A stretch of DNA of 42,617 bases, taken from contig NZ_JANIBL010000043.1 in NCBI RefSeq assembly GCF_024505055.1, positions 1 to 42,617 of the forward strand. Direction: 5' to 3'. The translations under genes and the position numbers were made by a program. The stretch comes from Methylomonas rosea. GTDB taxonomy: Bacteria; Pseudomonadota; Gammaproteobacteria; Methylococcales; Methylomonadaceae. Positions 25,171-33,754 of this stretch are shown piece after piece. The notes under the pieces are model-generated. The model did no database searches, was not told the DNA's origin, and saw only the letters and a program-made list of their open reading frames with translations. The first letter of the stretch is position 1; every line of letters begins with the position of its first letter.

Positions 25171-27375
25171 TCACATCGCATACTTCTTCATCAGACCAGG
25201 CACATCGAGTATCAGCGCTATCTTGCCGTCACCGGTAATGGTTGCTCCCGCCAACCCTTCCAATCCATGTAACTTGGCACCAAGGGCTTTGATCACCACC
25301 TCTTCCTGTCCGATTAATTGATCCACCACGAAACCAACATGCCTGCCGCCGGCGTTGACTACCACCACGTGATTGGTCGGTTGCGTTTCGCCTGTGAAGT
25401 AAGAGCCTCTGACCAGCCATTCGCTCAAATAAAACAGCGGTAAGGCCTTGTTTCTGACCATTACCACCAGCTGACCGTCTACTTTATTGGTTTTGCTCAA
25501 ATCCAGATCGAGAATTTCCAGGACGCTGGCCAATGGCAACGCAAAAGCCTGTCCGCGCAGCTTCACCATAAGGGTCGGCATGATCGCCAAAGTCAGCGGC
25601 ACCTTGATCAGAATGGTGCTGCCTCGGCCTTCCACCGAATCGATTTCCACCACGCCGTTCATTTGCGCGATCCGCGTCTTTACCACGTCCATGCCGACAC
25701 CGCGGCCGGACACGTCGGAAATTTCAATTTTAGTCGAAAAACCGGGTAGAAAAATCAGGTTGTAACATTCTTTTTCGTCGAGACGCGCGGCACTTTCTTC
25801 ATCCATCAAACCTTTTTCCACTACTTTGGCGCGCAATACATCGGAATTCATCCCCTTACCGTCATCTTTGATGGACAATTGGATGTGATCCCCTTCCTGG
25901 GAGGCTTTCAAGATCACCACGCCTTCCCTGGGCTTGCCTTTGGCCTCTCGCTCGTCCGGCGATTCGATACCGTGATCTACGGCGTTTCTCACCAAATGCA
26001 CCAAAGGATCAGCCAGCGCCTCAACCAGGTTCTTGTCGAGATCTGTGTCTTCTCCCACCAACTCCAGTCTGATTTCTTTTTTCAGACTTCGGGCCAAATC
26101 GCGCACCACGCGTGGAAAGCGGCCGAATACTTTTTTGATGGGCTGCATCCGGGTTTTCATCACCGCCAACTGTAAATCGGCGGTCACCACATCCAGATTG
26201 GATATAGCCTTGGACAACTGTTCACCGGCTTCGGCATTGGCTTTAAGGGTTTGGAAGCGATTGCGTACCAGAACCAGCTCGCCGACCATATTCATAATAT
26301 CGTCCAAAATCTGGGTATCTACCCTGACCGTCGTATCGGCTTGCGGTGTTGCGGCTTTACTTTTGTCGGAAACCGAATCTACTACCGGAGCTACTTTACC
26401 GAGGTTATTTTCGGGTTCCACATCGGCAGGCGTTTTCGCGACCGGCTCTGGTTTAGCTGCTACGACCGGTTTCTCGACAGGCGCCGCCACATTTTTAATT
26501 GGTGTGTCTTTTTCACCCGCAGCTTGCTCATCAATCTTGCCCAAATTGGCAGCATCGAACTTACCTTTACCGTGTAAAGCATCGAGTACTTTATCGAACT
26601 CCTCATCGGTAATATCGCCCGAATCGCTGGCTTGAACAGGCACCTCGGCTTTTACCGAAAACTTGCCTTTGCCATGCAACTCGTCGAGCAAATTTTCAAA
26701 CTCATCTTCACTAATTTCGTCATCCGCGGCCGGGGCTGCCGATTGCGGCTCTATGTGTACAGTAGGAGAACCACCTTTTCCATGCAAAGCATCCAGCAAA
26801 TCTTCGAATTCCTGTTCGGTAATTTCGTCAGCATCTTCCGCGGCGGATTCGCTGGCCAATAGCTCCTCGGGATCAAGCATCGCATCGTAGTCTTGAGCTG
26901 CGGATTCTTGAGGGGATAATTGATGAGGCTCCGGAGTTTCATTCAATACAACTGCTTCTACCGCAACCTCTGCAGCGCTAGCTTCGGCTGGCCCGGCGTA
27001 GGCTTTCAAGCGTTTTAAAAGGCCTTGATCGGCCGATTTTGGCGTATTGCCTGAACGGACTTGCCCGAACATCTCGTTGACGATGTCCACCACTTGCAAA
27101 ATCACATCCATCAAATCAGGGGTGACTTGGCGATCACCCTGCCTGAGCACGTTAAAAACGTCTTCGGCGTTATGACAAACATCGACCAAAGCGCTGATAG
27201 CCAGAAAACCGGCACCGCCCTTTATGGTGTGGAACCCGCGAAATATCGAGTTGAGGAGATCAAGATCGCCGGGCGATTGCTCCAGTTCGACCAGTTGCTC
27301 ACCCAGTGAATCGAGAATCTCCCCGGCCTCGACCAGAAAGTCCTGCAATATTTCGTCATCCAGATCGATCGCCAT
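25171..27375 (-). CDS. cheA: CheA, chemotaxis histidine kinase with repeat-rich linker
   Basis: 734 residues. P1 Hpt domain at 1-105 with the phosphorylated histidine at 49 (G-F-H-T-I-K-G-G-A-G-F). The long, acidic and alanine-rich middle (about 130-345) contains three copies of an I-x-x-x-E-F-x-x-x-L-D-x-L-H-G-K-G motif at about 185-201, 221-237 and 255-271 and no clear P2 CheY-binding domain. Then come P3 dimerisation (about 346-410), the kinase P4 with H-L-V-R-N-A-V-D-H-G-I (N box, near 460-470), D-D-G-K-G-M, S-D-V-S-G-R-G-V-G-M-D-V-V, and P5 CheW-like (about 595-734). A GAGGAAA ribosome site precedes the ATG. Confidence 0.97.
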   Translation of the reverse strand: MAIDLDDEILQDFLVEAGEILDSLGEQLVELEQSPGDLDLLNSIFRGFHTIKGGAGFLAISALVDVCHNAEDVFNVLRQGDRQVTPDLMDVILQVVDIVNEMFGQVRSGNTPKSADQGLLKRLKAYAGPAEASAAEVAVEAVVLNETPEPHQLSPQESAAQDYDAMLDPEELLASESAAEDADEITEQEFEDLLDALHGKGGSPTVHIEPQSAAPAADDEISEDEFENLLDELHGKGKFSVKAEVPVQASDSGDITDEEFDKVLDALHGKGKFDAANLGKIDEQAAGEKDTPIKNVAAPVEKPVVAAKPEPVAKTPADVEPENNLGKVAPVVDSVSDKSKAATPQADTTVRVDTQILDDIMNMVGELVLVRNRFQTLKANAEAGEQLSKAISNLDVVTADLQLAVMKTRMQPIKKVFGRFPRVVRDLARSLKKEIRLELVGEDTDLDKNLVEALADPLVHLVRNAVDHGIESPDEREAKGKPREGVVILKASQEGDHIQLSIKDDGKGMNSDVLRAKVVEKGLMDEESAARLDEKECYNLIFLPGFSTKIEISDVSGRGVGMDVVKTRIAQMNGVVEIDSVEGRGSTILIKVPLTLAIMPTLMVKLRGQAFALPLASVLEILDLDLSKTNKVDGQLVVMVRNKALPLFYLSEWLVRGSYFTGETQPTNHVVVVNAGGRHVGFVVDQLIGQEEVVIKALGAKLHGLEGLAGATITGDGKIALILDVPGLMKKYAM
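26563..26823 (-). repeat. Three tandem 17-residue repeats in the CheA linker
   Basis: Residues 185-201, 221-237 and 255-271 of CheA share I-[TS]-[ED]-x-E-F-[ED]-x-[LV]-L-D-x-L-H-G-K-G, spaced 36 and 34 residues. Each looks like a short acidic helix ending in H-G-K-G, set in disordered sequence. They may be docking sites, standing in for a P2 domain. Confidence 0.85.
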
Positions 27376-27385
27376 GTTGTTTTCC

Positions 27386-28108
27386 TCAGAAACCTAGACT
27401 AGACAGCAAATCATCAACATCGACCTGACTGGTGGCGACATCGCCGGCTCTGTCATCTACTCCGGGTACAACCGGTCCGGGCACTTCGGGCTGTAGCGCC
27501 GCCCCGCTGCTTGGCGTGATTTTGCGACTGGAAATTTTGATCAGATTAACCATGCTGCCTTCGAGATCCTGCACCAAATCGATCACCCGGCGGATAATCT
27601 GCCCGGTAATATCTTGAAACCCTTGCGCCATCAAAATATCGTTTAAACCCGCCTGGATTTTGTCCAGAGACACGCGCGACTGCTCAAAATATTGACTGAG
27701 GTCGGCACTCATCGCCTTAAACTCTTCGAACGGCATTTCCCGATCCAAAAAGCGATTCCATTGCGCGGACAATTGGTTAACCTGACCGCTCAATTCATCG
27801 GATACCGGCATTAACTCTTCAACGGCGGTTAGGGTCTGATCCGCGGCCTGTTCGGTCATCGCGATCACATAATGCAAGCGCTCCTTGGCGTCTGGAATAT
27901 CGTGCTCGGCCATTGCGGCTATTTTGGAATCGACGGAAAAACTAACCATGGTGTCGTGCAATTGGCGAGTTAGGCGGCCAATTTCTTTAAACAATTGTGT
28001 TTCTCTCAAGCCGGCTACTTGATCGAGAATTTCGTCGGCAGCCGCTTCATCGCATTTTTCTAATGCTGCGACCAAATCCCGGGCCAAACTCAGCAGGTCA
28101 GTATTCAT
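27386..28108 (-). CDS. cheZ: CheZ, CheY-P phosphatase
   Basis: 240 residues, almost all helical, matching CheZ: long helices with E-E-L-M-P-V-S-D-E-L and the key motif Q-G-F-Q-D-I-T-G-Q-I-I-R-R-V (near 165-178), where the glutamine is the residue that orients water for CheY dephosphorylation. A proline-rich linker (A-A-L-Q-P-E-V-P-G-P-V-V-P-G) leads to a C-terminal CheY-binding tail ending D-D-L-L-S-S-L-G-F. It lies between cheY and cheA, 17 and 10 bases from them. Confidence 0.94.
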   Translation of the reverse strand: MNTDLLSLARDLVAALEKCDEAAADEILDQVAGLRETQLFKEIGRLTRQLHDTMVSFSVDSKIAAMAEHDIPDAKERLHYVIAMTEQAADQTLTAVEELMPVSDELSGQVNQLSAQWNRFLDREMPFEEFKAMSADLSQYFEQSRVSLDKIQAGLNDILMAQGFQDITGQIIRRVIDLVQDLEGSMVNLIKISSRKITPSSGAALQPEVPGPVVPGVDDRAGDVATSQVDVDDLLSSLGF

Positions 28109-28125
28109 CGTTATCTCCCTGTGCT

Positions 28126-28512
28126 TCAGCCGTCGATGCGTTCAAAAATCTTTTCGATTTTCTCTTTAAGCGTAGCAGCAGTAAAAGGCTTGATGACATA
28201 CCCGTTTACGCCGGCTTGCGCAGCCATGATGATCTGCTCACGCTTGGCTTCGGCAGTTACCATCAACACCGGCAGATTGGCCAAACTGGGAGTAGACCTG
28301 ACAGCCTTCAACAAATCTATACCGGTCATCCCGGGCATGTTCCAATCGGTGATCAAAAAATCGATACCGCCTTTTTCCAAAATAGGCAGCGCCGTTTTCC
28401 CGTCGTCCGCTTCCACGGTGTTGGTAAAACCCAGATCTTTCAACAGGTTTTTTACTATTCTCCGCATTGTCGAAAAGTCATCGACAACCAGAATACGCAT
28501 ATTTTTATCCAA
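28126..28512 (-). CDS. cheY: CheY, flagellar switch response regulator (TTG start)
   Basis: 128 residues, a lone receiver domain: [10 protein letters not shown] near the start, phosphate-accepting D56 in [10 protein letters not shown] in V-T-A-E-A-K and K in Y-V-I-K-P-F. Phosphorylated CheY binds FliM. The start shown is TTG at 28512, seven bases after a strong GGTGGAG; an ATG four codons later (28500) gives the N-terminus seen in Pseudomonas CheY but has only a weak ribosome site. The 87-base gap back to fliA holds no clear promoter. Confidence 0.95.
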   Translation of the reverse strand: MDKNMRILVVDDFSTMRRIVKNLLKDLGFTNTVEADDGKTALPILEKGGIDFLITDWNMPGMTGIDLLKAVRSTPSLANLPVLMVTAEAKREQIIMAAQAGVNGYVIKPFTAATLKEKIEKIFERIDG

Positions 28513-28599
28513 GGATAATCTCCACCCAGATTACTTTATTGTTAAGAAACCGCTAAGTTGTCACTGATAATTGCGAAAAATTCCTGCAATAACCACACA

Positions 28600-29346
28600 T
28601 TAGCTGCACTTTTCATTATCTTTCCCTTCCACCCAATCCGCAAGTCTAGCGCGTAAGCGCAACATCGCCTGACTACAAATTTGGCTAACCCGCGATTCGC
28701 TGACATCGAGCACCTTGCCAATCTCACGCAAATTCAGCTCTTCGTCGTAATACAGCGATATCACCAAGCGCTCCCGTTCCGGTAATTCCGAAATAGCCTT
28801 GGTCAGGGCTTTTTGAAAATTCTGTTGGATCAGCACATCTTCGGGCTGCTGATTGCCGTGCACATCGTCAATGACGCTATCTTCACCTTGCACCAATTCT
28901 TCGACGCTAAAGGTCTTGCAAGACACCGCATCCTGCAAAATATGGTGATATTCATTTAGGCCTATGCCCATATGCCCGGCCACTTCGGTATCCTTGGCGT
29001 CGCGTCCCAGTTGATTCTCAACCTCGCGTATCGCCTCCGCCACCATCCGGGCTTTCTTATGCACCGAACGCGGTGTCCAATCGGAACGGCGCAATTCGTC
29101 CAGCATGGCCCCGCGAATGCGGATGCCGGCGTAAGTATCGAAGCTGGCCCCCTGACCGGCGTCGTAGTGTTTCAGCGCTTCCAGCAAACCCAGCATGCCG
29201 GATTGAATCAAATCATCAAGCTGCACCGTATCGGGCAACCGACCCATCAAGTGGTAGGCAATGCGTTTTACCAGCGGCGCATGTTGAATGACTAAAGCAT
29301 CAACATTTCCAGCCTGCACGGCAGCATACATTGCCGCTCCGCTCAT
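28600..29346 (-). CDS. fliA: FliA, flagellar sigma-28 factor
   Basis: 248 residues with the sigma-70 group 3 layout: region 2 at about 20-95 (L-V-K-R-I-A-Y-H-L, D-L-I-Q-S-G-M-L-G-L-L-E-A, F-D-T-Y-A-G-I-R-I-R-G-A-M-L-D-E-L-R), region 3, and region 4 (L-P-E-R-E-R-L-V-I-S-L-Y-Y-D-E-E-L-N-L-R-E-I-G) near the C-terminus. It directs late flagellar and chemotaxis gene transcription after the anti-sigma FlgM is exported. It overlaps flhG by four bases (ATGA). Confidence 0.96.
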   Translation of the reverse strand: MSGAAMYAAVQAGNVDALVIQHAPLVKRIAYHLMGRLPDTVQLDDLIQSGMLGLLEALKHYDAGQGASFDTYAGIRIRGAMLDELRRSDWTPRSVHKKARMVAEAIREVENQLGRDAKDTEVAGHMGIGLNEYHHILQDAVSCKTFSVEELVQGEDSVIDDVHGNQQPEDVLIQQNFQKALTKAISELPERERLVISLYYDEELNLREIGKVLDVSESRVSQICSQAMLRLRARLADWVEGKDNEKCS

Positions 29347-30215
29347 GCAACATCCTCTTTCGCGCTGTACTGGATCATCCGTTCGACAAAAAACTCCAAA
29401 TAACCGCCCGCTTTAGGCTTGATGGGCCAGCTATCGATTTTCCGCGCCAAATTCTTGATGGCCAGTGCCGCCTTACTTTGCGGGAATGCTTCCACCACCG
29501 GCGTTTGTTTTTGCACTGACTTTTTCAAATATTCGTCCTGCGGCACCGCGCCGACAAAATGCAAAGCCACATCCAAATAACGGTCCGTCACTTTACTCAG
29601 CTTATTGAACAGGGCCTGTCCGTGCTCAGCCGACTGCACCATGTTCGTAATAATGTGAAAGCTATTAAGCCCGTAATCTCTATTCAACAATTTGATATAA
29701 GCATAGGCATCAGCCAACGAGGTTGGCTCGTCACAAACCACCACAATGATTTCCTGGCAGGCGCGGGCAAAATTCACCACACTTGCCGAAATACCGGCTG
29801 CGGTATCGACTATCAACACATCCAGCTCTCGGTCGATTTCGCTAAAAGCCCGTATCACGCCGGCTTGCTCGATACTCGACAAATCAGACATTCGCTGAAT
29901 ACCTGACGAAGCCGGAATGATTTTCAGCCCGGAGGGACCGGTCATCATGATGTCCTTCAAACTTTTTTCGCCGCTCAATACGTGCGACAAATTGAATTCG
30001 GGAAACATGCCCAGCAAAATATCGACATTAGCCAAGCCCATGTCGGCGTCGAGTATCGCCACTCGCCTACCCATTTTCGATAGCGCCACGCCGATATTCA
30101 CGGAAAGATTGGTTTTACCAACCCCGCCCTTGCCACTTGTTACCGCGATTACTCGCACCGGTTTCATATGTCTCATTTGTCTAATTCCAGCTGCCTGATC
30201 GAATGACTTATGCAT
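29343..30215 (-). CDS. flhG: FlhG/FleN, MinD-like ATPase controlling flagellar number
   Basis: 290 residues from the ATG at 30215, preferred because it follows CGGAAAG and gives the N-terminal D-Q-A-A-G-I-R motif (6-12), the family's short segment that stimulates the FlhF GTPase; a start at 30242 would only add residues read inside flhF. The deviant Walker A K-G-G-V-G-K-T is at 29-35, followed by D-A-D-M-G-L-A-N-V-D and I-V-D-T-A-A-G-I. In Pseudomonas, FleN also holds back the master regulator FleQ; no such gene is in the window. It overlaps the flhF end by eight bases. Confidence 0.94.
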   Translation of the reverse strand: MHKSFDQAAGIRQMRHMKPVRVIAVTSGKGGVGKTNLSVNIGVALSKMGRRVAILDADMGLANVDILLGMFPEFNLSHVLSGEKSLKDIMMTGPSGLKIIPASSGIQRMSDLSSIEQAGVIRAFSEIDRELDVLIVDTAAGISASVVNFARACQEIIVVVCDEPTSLADAYAYIKLLNRDYGLNSFHIITNMVQSAEHGQALFNKLSKVTDRYLDVALHFVGAVPQDEYLKKSVQKQTPVVEAFPQSKAALAIKNLARKIDSWPIKPKAGGYLEFFVERMIQYSAKEDVA

Positions 30216-31614
30216 GGCTTTCCGCCAGCCAGTCTTCAACATTCACATCGTCGCCATAGCCATGGTCCTGATCGACACTTTCCATACACTGCTGAATCAA
30301 ACCATCGGCATCGGGTAAGTAAATATCTTCCGGAACCTGCTGACCATCAGTGATAAATGACAATGGCATACGCCGCTCGATAATCGCCGACAACGCGGTA
30401 CCTTTGCTAACTGCCTCATCAAACTTGGTTAGTATAGTCGCTTGTGGTTCGAGTATTCGGAACGCGTCCATAATTTCCAGCATTGCTTTGTATTGCGTGG
30501 TTGCAGACATCACCAAATAGGAGCGGATCGGCAAATCGCCGTGTTGCAAAGTTTTTAGCTGCTCAGCCAAGCGCATATCGCGCTGGCTCATGCCGGCGGT
30601 GTCGATCAAAATCAGGCGTTTATCGGAAAAACTGTTGATATGCCTGCGCAATTCCTCCGCATCGCCCGCCACTCTGACCGGCACATCCAAAATTCTGCCG
30701 TAAGTATTGATTTGCTCGTGAGCACCTATCCGATAATTGTCCGTGGTAATCAGTGCAATCTGCCGGGAACCGTGTTTTAAAATAAACTGCGCGGCCAACT
30801 TAGCGACTGTCGTGGTTTTACCGACGCCGGTGGAGCCAACCAATGCGGCGATACCGCCTTGATCCAGCAAGTTGTCGTCGGCTATCGGCACCAGTCTGGC
30901 CAACATTTCTTGCGCTTTGCCGATGGCTAAATCGAATTGTTTATGACTACCCAACCGGTTGGCTATCTTGCCCGCCAAATTTTTCGAGAAGCCGCACTCC
31001 AACATCCGATCACGCAAATCGTCGTGTAAAGGTAGCCCGTGTTGCGGCATTTGCATGACTATATTCGACAACTTGCTGTCCAACATGGTCCGCAGTTCTT
31101 TCATTTCCGCACGCATCTCATCGATGAATTTATCGCCATTGTGCGACTGAACCGGCCTAGGCTCGGTCAACGGTTTAATTTTGGGATCGGCACTCGCCCA
31201 AGCCGGCTTTTCGACTTGGCGAACTTTTTCGGAGATTTTCTGCGCGCTGTTATGACCAACCTGGAGTTTTTCGGCATAACCGACATATTGATCCAGGTTG
31301 CGACGAATCGGATTTTCCGGAATGCTGCCTTCCGCGCCGCGTTTTCTGGCGCTACTTAAAACATGCAGCGATTTTTTTTCGGCTTCGAGATCGGGCAAAT
31401 CGACTTTTTTAACTTCATTGGGCGGCGATTTTTCGTCTTCGCGTTGCTTGAGATTTTTATGAATGACCTGCTCGTCAAAGTCGCGGGCCGCAACGATTTC
31501 CACGCCACCATCCACCGAACGGTTGGACATAATCACTGCATCGGCGCCCAATTCTTCTTTGACCATGCGCATGGCCTGCCGTATGTCTGCTGCAAAAAAG
31601 CGTTTAATTTTCAT
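30208..31614 (-). CDS. flhF: FlhF, SRP-type GTPase setting the polar flagellar site
   Basis: 468 residues. The B domain at the N-terminus begins M-K-I-K-R-F-F-A-A-D-I-R-Q-A-M and includes L-G-A-D-A-V-I-M-S-N; a charged linker follows (50-190); the N-G domain has the P-loop G-S-T-G-V-G-K-T-T (260-268), then T-T-D-N-Y-R-I-G-A-H-E-Q, L-I-D-T-A-G-M-S-Q-R and T-K-F-D-E-A. FlhF places the new flagellum at the pole and its GTPase activity is stimulated by the neighbouring FlhG. The gap to flhA is 15 bases. Confidence 0.95.
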   Translation of the reverse strand: MKIKRFFAADIRQAMRMVKEELGADAVIMSNRSVDGGVEIVAARDFDEQVIHKNLKQREDEKSPPNEVKKVDLPDLEAEKKSLHVLSSARKRGAEGSIPENPIRRNLDQYVGYAEKLQVGHNSAQKISEKVRQVEKPAWASADPKIKPLTEPRPVQSHNGDKFIDEMRAEMKELRTMLDSKLSNIVMQMPQHGLPLHDDLRDRMLECGFSKNLAGKIANRLGSHKQFDLAIGKAQEMLARLVPIADDNLLDQGGIAALVGSTGVGKTTTVAKLAAQFILKHGSRQIALITTDNYRIGAHEQINTYGRILDVPVRVAGDAEELRRHINSFSDKRLILIDTAGMSQRDMRLAEQLKTLQHGDLPIRSYLVMSATTQYKAMLEIMDAFRILEPQATILTKFDEAVSKGTALSAIIERRMPLSFITDGQQVPEDIYLPDADGLIQQCMESVDQDHGYGDDVNVEDWLAESHA

Positions 31615-31629
31615 CGCGCAACCTCTGTT

Positions 31630-33735
31630 TTATTGTCCACGCTGTCCCACTGTGGAAACCACCCTGATCTGCCGATCTTGAGGGATTTCATTATAGGCCA
31701 GCACATGTAAGCCGGATATCGAATGACGAACGAAGCGAGCCAACCAGGGACGAATATAAGAAGACACCAACAACACTGCGGTCTGCCCTTCCATTTCCAT
31801 CCTTTGCGCACTTTCCTCCAGGGATTTGTGCATCTGCTCGGCCAAGCCCGGTTCTAAACCCGCACCGCCTTCGCCCGCCGTCTGCAATGACCTATGCAAT
31901 ATCTGTTCCAAGCCTGGATCGAGTGTAATAACCGGGATTTCTGTCTGTACACCATTGATTTCATGGACAATTGAGCGCCCCAAGGCCGCCCGCACCGCCG
32001 AGGTCAAGATGTCCGGATCTTGACTCTTCACCCCGTACTCCGCCAAAGTTTCGGCGATGGTCCGTAAATCCCGAATCGAAACCCGCTCTTGCAGCAGGTT
32101 TTGTAAAACCTTCACCAAAATACCCAATGGCAAGGTTTTCGGTACCAGATCCTCGACCAGCTTCGGCGCTACTTTGGACAAATTATCCAGCAACTGCTGC
32201 GCCTCTTCGTAACCGAACAATTCGTGGGCATTGCTTTGCAGAATATGACTGAGATGCGTGGCGACCACTGTACTGGGATCAACTACCGTATAGCCCAGGG
32301 TTTGCGCCTGGTCTTTTTGATTGGCATCGATCCAGATCGCATCCAAGCCAAACGCCGGATCCTTGCACGGCGCACCTTGCAATGTGCCGAACACCCGGCC
32401 GGGATTAATCGCCATTTCTTTCTCGGGCATGATATTGGCTTCGCCGACACTCACGCCCATCAAGGAAATCCGGTATTCGGTAGGTGACAAATCCAGGTTG
32501 TCCCTGATATGTACGGACGGAATCAGAAAGCCCAGCTCTTGCGACAATTTCTTGCGCACACCCTTGATGCGCATCATTAATTGTCCGCCCTGATTTCTAT
32601 CCACCAGCGGAATCAAGCGATACCCCACTTCCAGGCCAATCGCATCGACCGGCATCACATCATCCCAGCCCAATTCCTTGATCTCGGTTTTCGCCAGCTG
32701 TTGCGGCGAGACGATGCGTTCCATTTCCAGGGCTTTTTCTTCCTCCAACTTACGCCGCCTATCGATAAGATAGGCACCGCCGACCAGCGTCAACGCCAGC
32801 AAGATGAACACCAGATTCGGCATGCCGGGAATAATGCCGAGGATGCCCATTACCGCCGCAGTCACCAGCAGAGTGCGCGGATCTTCAAACAGTTGCGAAC
32901 TCAGCTGCTTGCCGATGTCCTGTTTGCTGCCCCTAACCCGCGTGACTACCATCGCCGCAGCGACCGATAATAGTAGCGACGGAATCTGCGCCACTAAACC
33001 GTCGCCGATGGTCAGCAACACGTAAACATTCGCGGCGTCGGCAAAGCTCATACCGTGCTGGCCCACACCTATCGCCAAGCCGCCGATCATATTCACGAAC
33101 AAAATAATGATGCCGGCTACCGCGTCGCCGCGCACGAATTTACTGGCGCCATCCATCGAACCGTAAAAATCCGCTTCGGCGGCCACTTCCTCACGGCGAG
33201 CCCGAGCCTCATCCTGATTAATCAATCCGGAGTTCAAATCGGCGTCGATAGCCATCTGTTTGCCCGGCATCGCGTCCAGGGTAAAACGAGCACTTACCTC
33301 CGCCACCCGGCCGGCGCCTTTGGTGACAACCATAAAATTGATGACCACCAAAATCGCAAACACCACGATACCCACCGCAAAATTACCGCCGATTACGAAT
33401 GAACCGAAGGCTTCGATGACCTTTCCGGCGGCATCCCCGCCTTCATGCCCGCGGATCAACACTACCCGGGTAGAAGCCACGTTCAGGGACAGGCGCAACA
33501 AGGTTGCCACCAGGATCACGGTTGGAAAGGAGGCAAACTCCAGTGGCTTGAGGGTGTAAATCACCACGAGCAGAATAATCAGAGAGAATGCGATATTGAA
33601 GGTAAAAAACAGATCCAGCACAAACGGCGGTAGCGGCAAAATCAACAATGCCAGCAACATCACGATTAACAGTGGCGCACCCAAGCCCAAACCCGTCAGT
33701 GCTTTGAGAGCGTTGAGTATTTTCGTAAAATCCAT
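31630..33735 (-). CDS. flhA: FlhA, flagellar export gate protein
   Basis: 701 residues, typical length. The first half holds about eight membrane helices with the FHIPEP region (V-S-A-R-F-T-L-D-A-M-P-G-K-Q-M-A-I-D-A-D-L near 145-165, then D-F-Y-G-S-M-D-G-A-S-K-F-V-R-G-D-A). The second half is the cytoplasmic nonameric ring that docks export chaperones, ending in L-A-Y-N-E-I-P. It lies 19 bases after flhB. The export genes fliP, fliQ, fliR, flhB and flhA appear here as one uninterrupted set. Confidence 0.97.
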   Translation of the reverse strand: MDFTKILNALKALTGLGLGAPLLIVMLLALLILPLPPFVLDLFFTFNIAFSLIILLVVIYTLKPLEFASFPTVILVATLLRLSLNVASTRVVLIRGHEGGDAAGKVIEAFGSFVIGGNFAVGIVVFAILVVINFMVVTKGAGRVAEVSARFTLDAMPGKQMAIDADLNSGLINQDEARARREEVAAEADFYGSMDGASKFVRGDAVAGIIILFVNMIGGLAIGVGQHGMSFADAANVYVLLTIGDGLVAQIPSLLLSVAAAMVVTRVRGSKQDIGKQLSSQLFEDPRTLLVTAAVMGILGIIPGMPNLVFILLALTLVGGAYLIDRRRKLEEEKALEMERIVSPQQLAKTEIKELGWDDVMPVDAIGLEVGYRLIPLVDRNQGGQLMMRIKGVRKKLSQELGFLIPSVHIRDNLDLSPTEYRISLMGVSVGEANIMPEKEMAINPGRVFGTLQGAPCKDPAFGLDAIWIDANQKDQAQTLGYTVVDPSTVVATHLSHILQSNAHELFGYEEAQQLLDNLSKVAPKLVEDLVPKTLPLGILVKVLQNLLQERVSIRDLRTIAETLAEYGVKSQDPDILTSAVRAALGRSIVHEINGVQTEIPVITLDPGLEQILHRSLQTAGEGGAGLEPGLAEQMHKSLEESAQRMEMEGQTAVLLVSSYIRPWLARFVRHSISGLHVLAYNEIPQDRQIRVVSTVGQRGQ

Positions 33736-33754
33736 AATTCAGCTCGATACCGGG

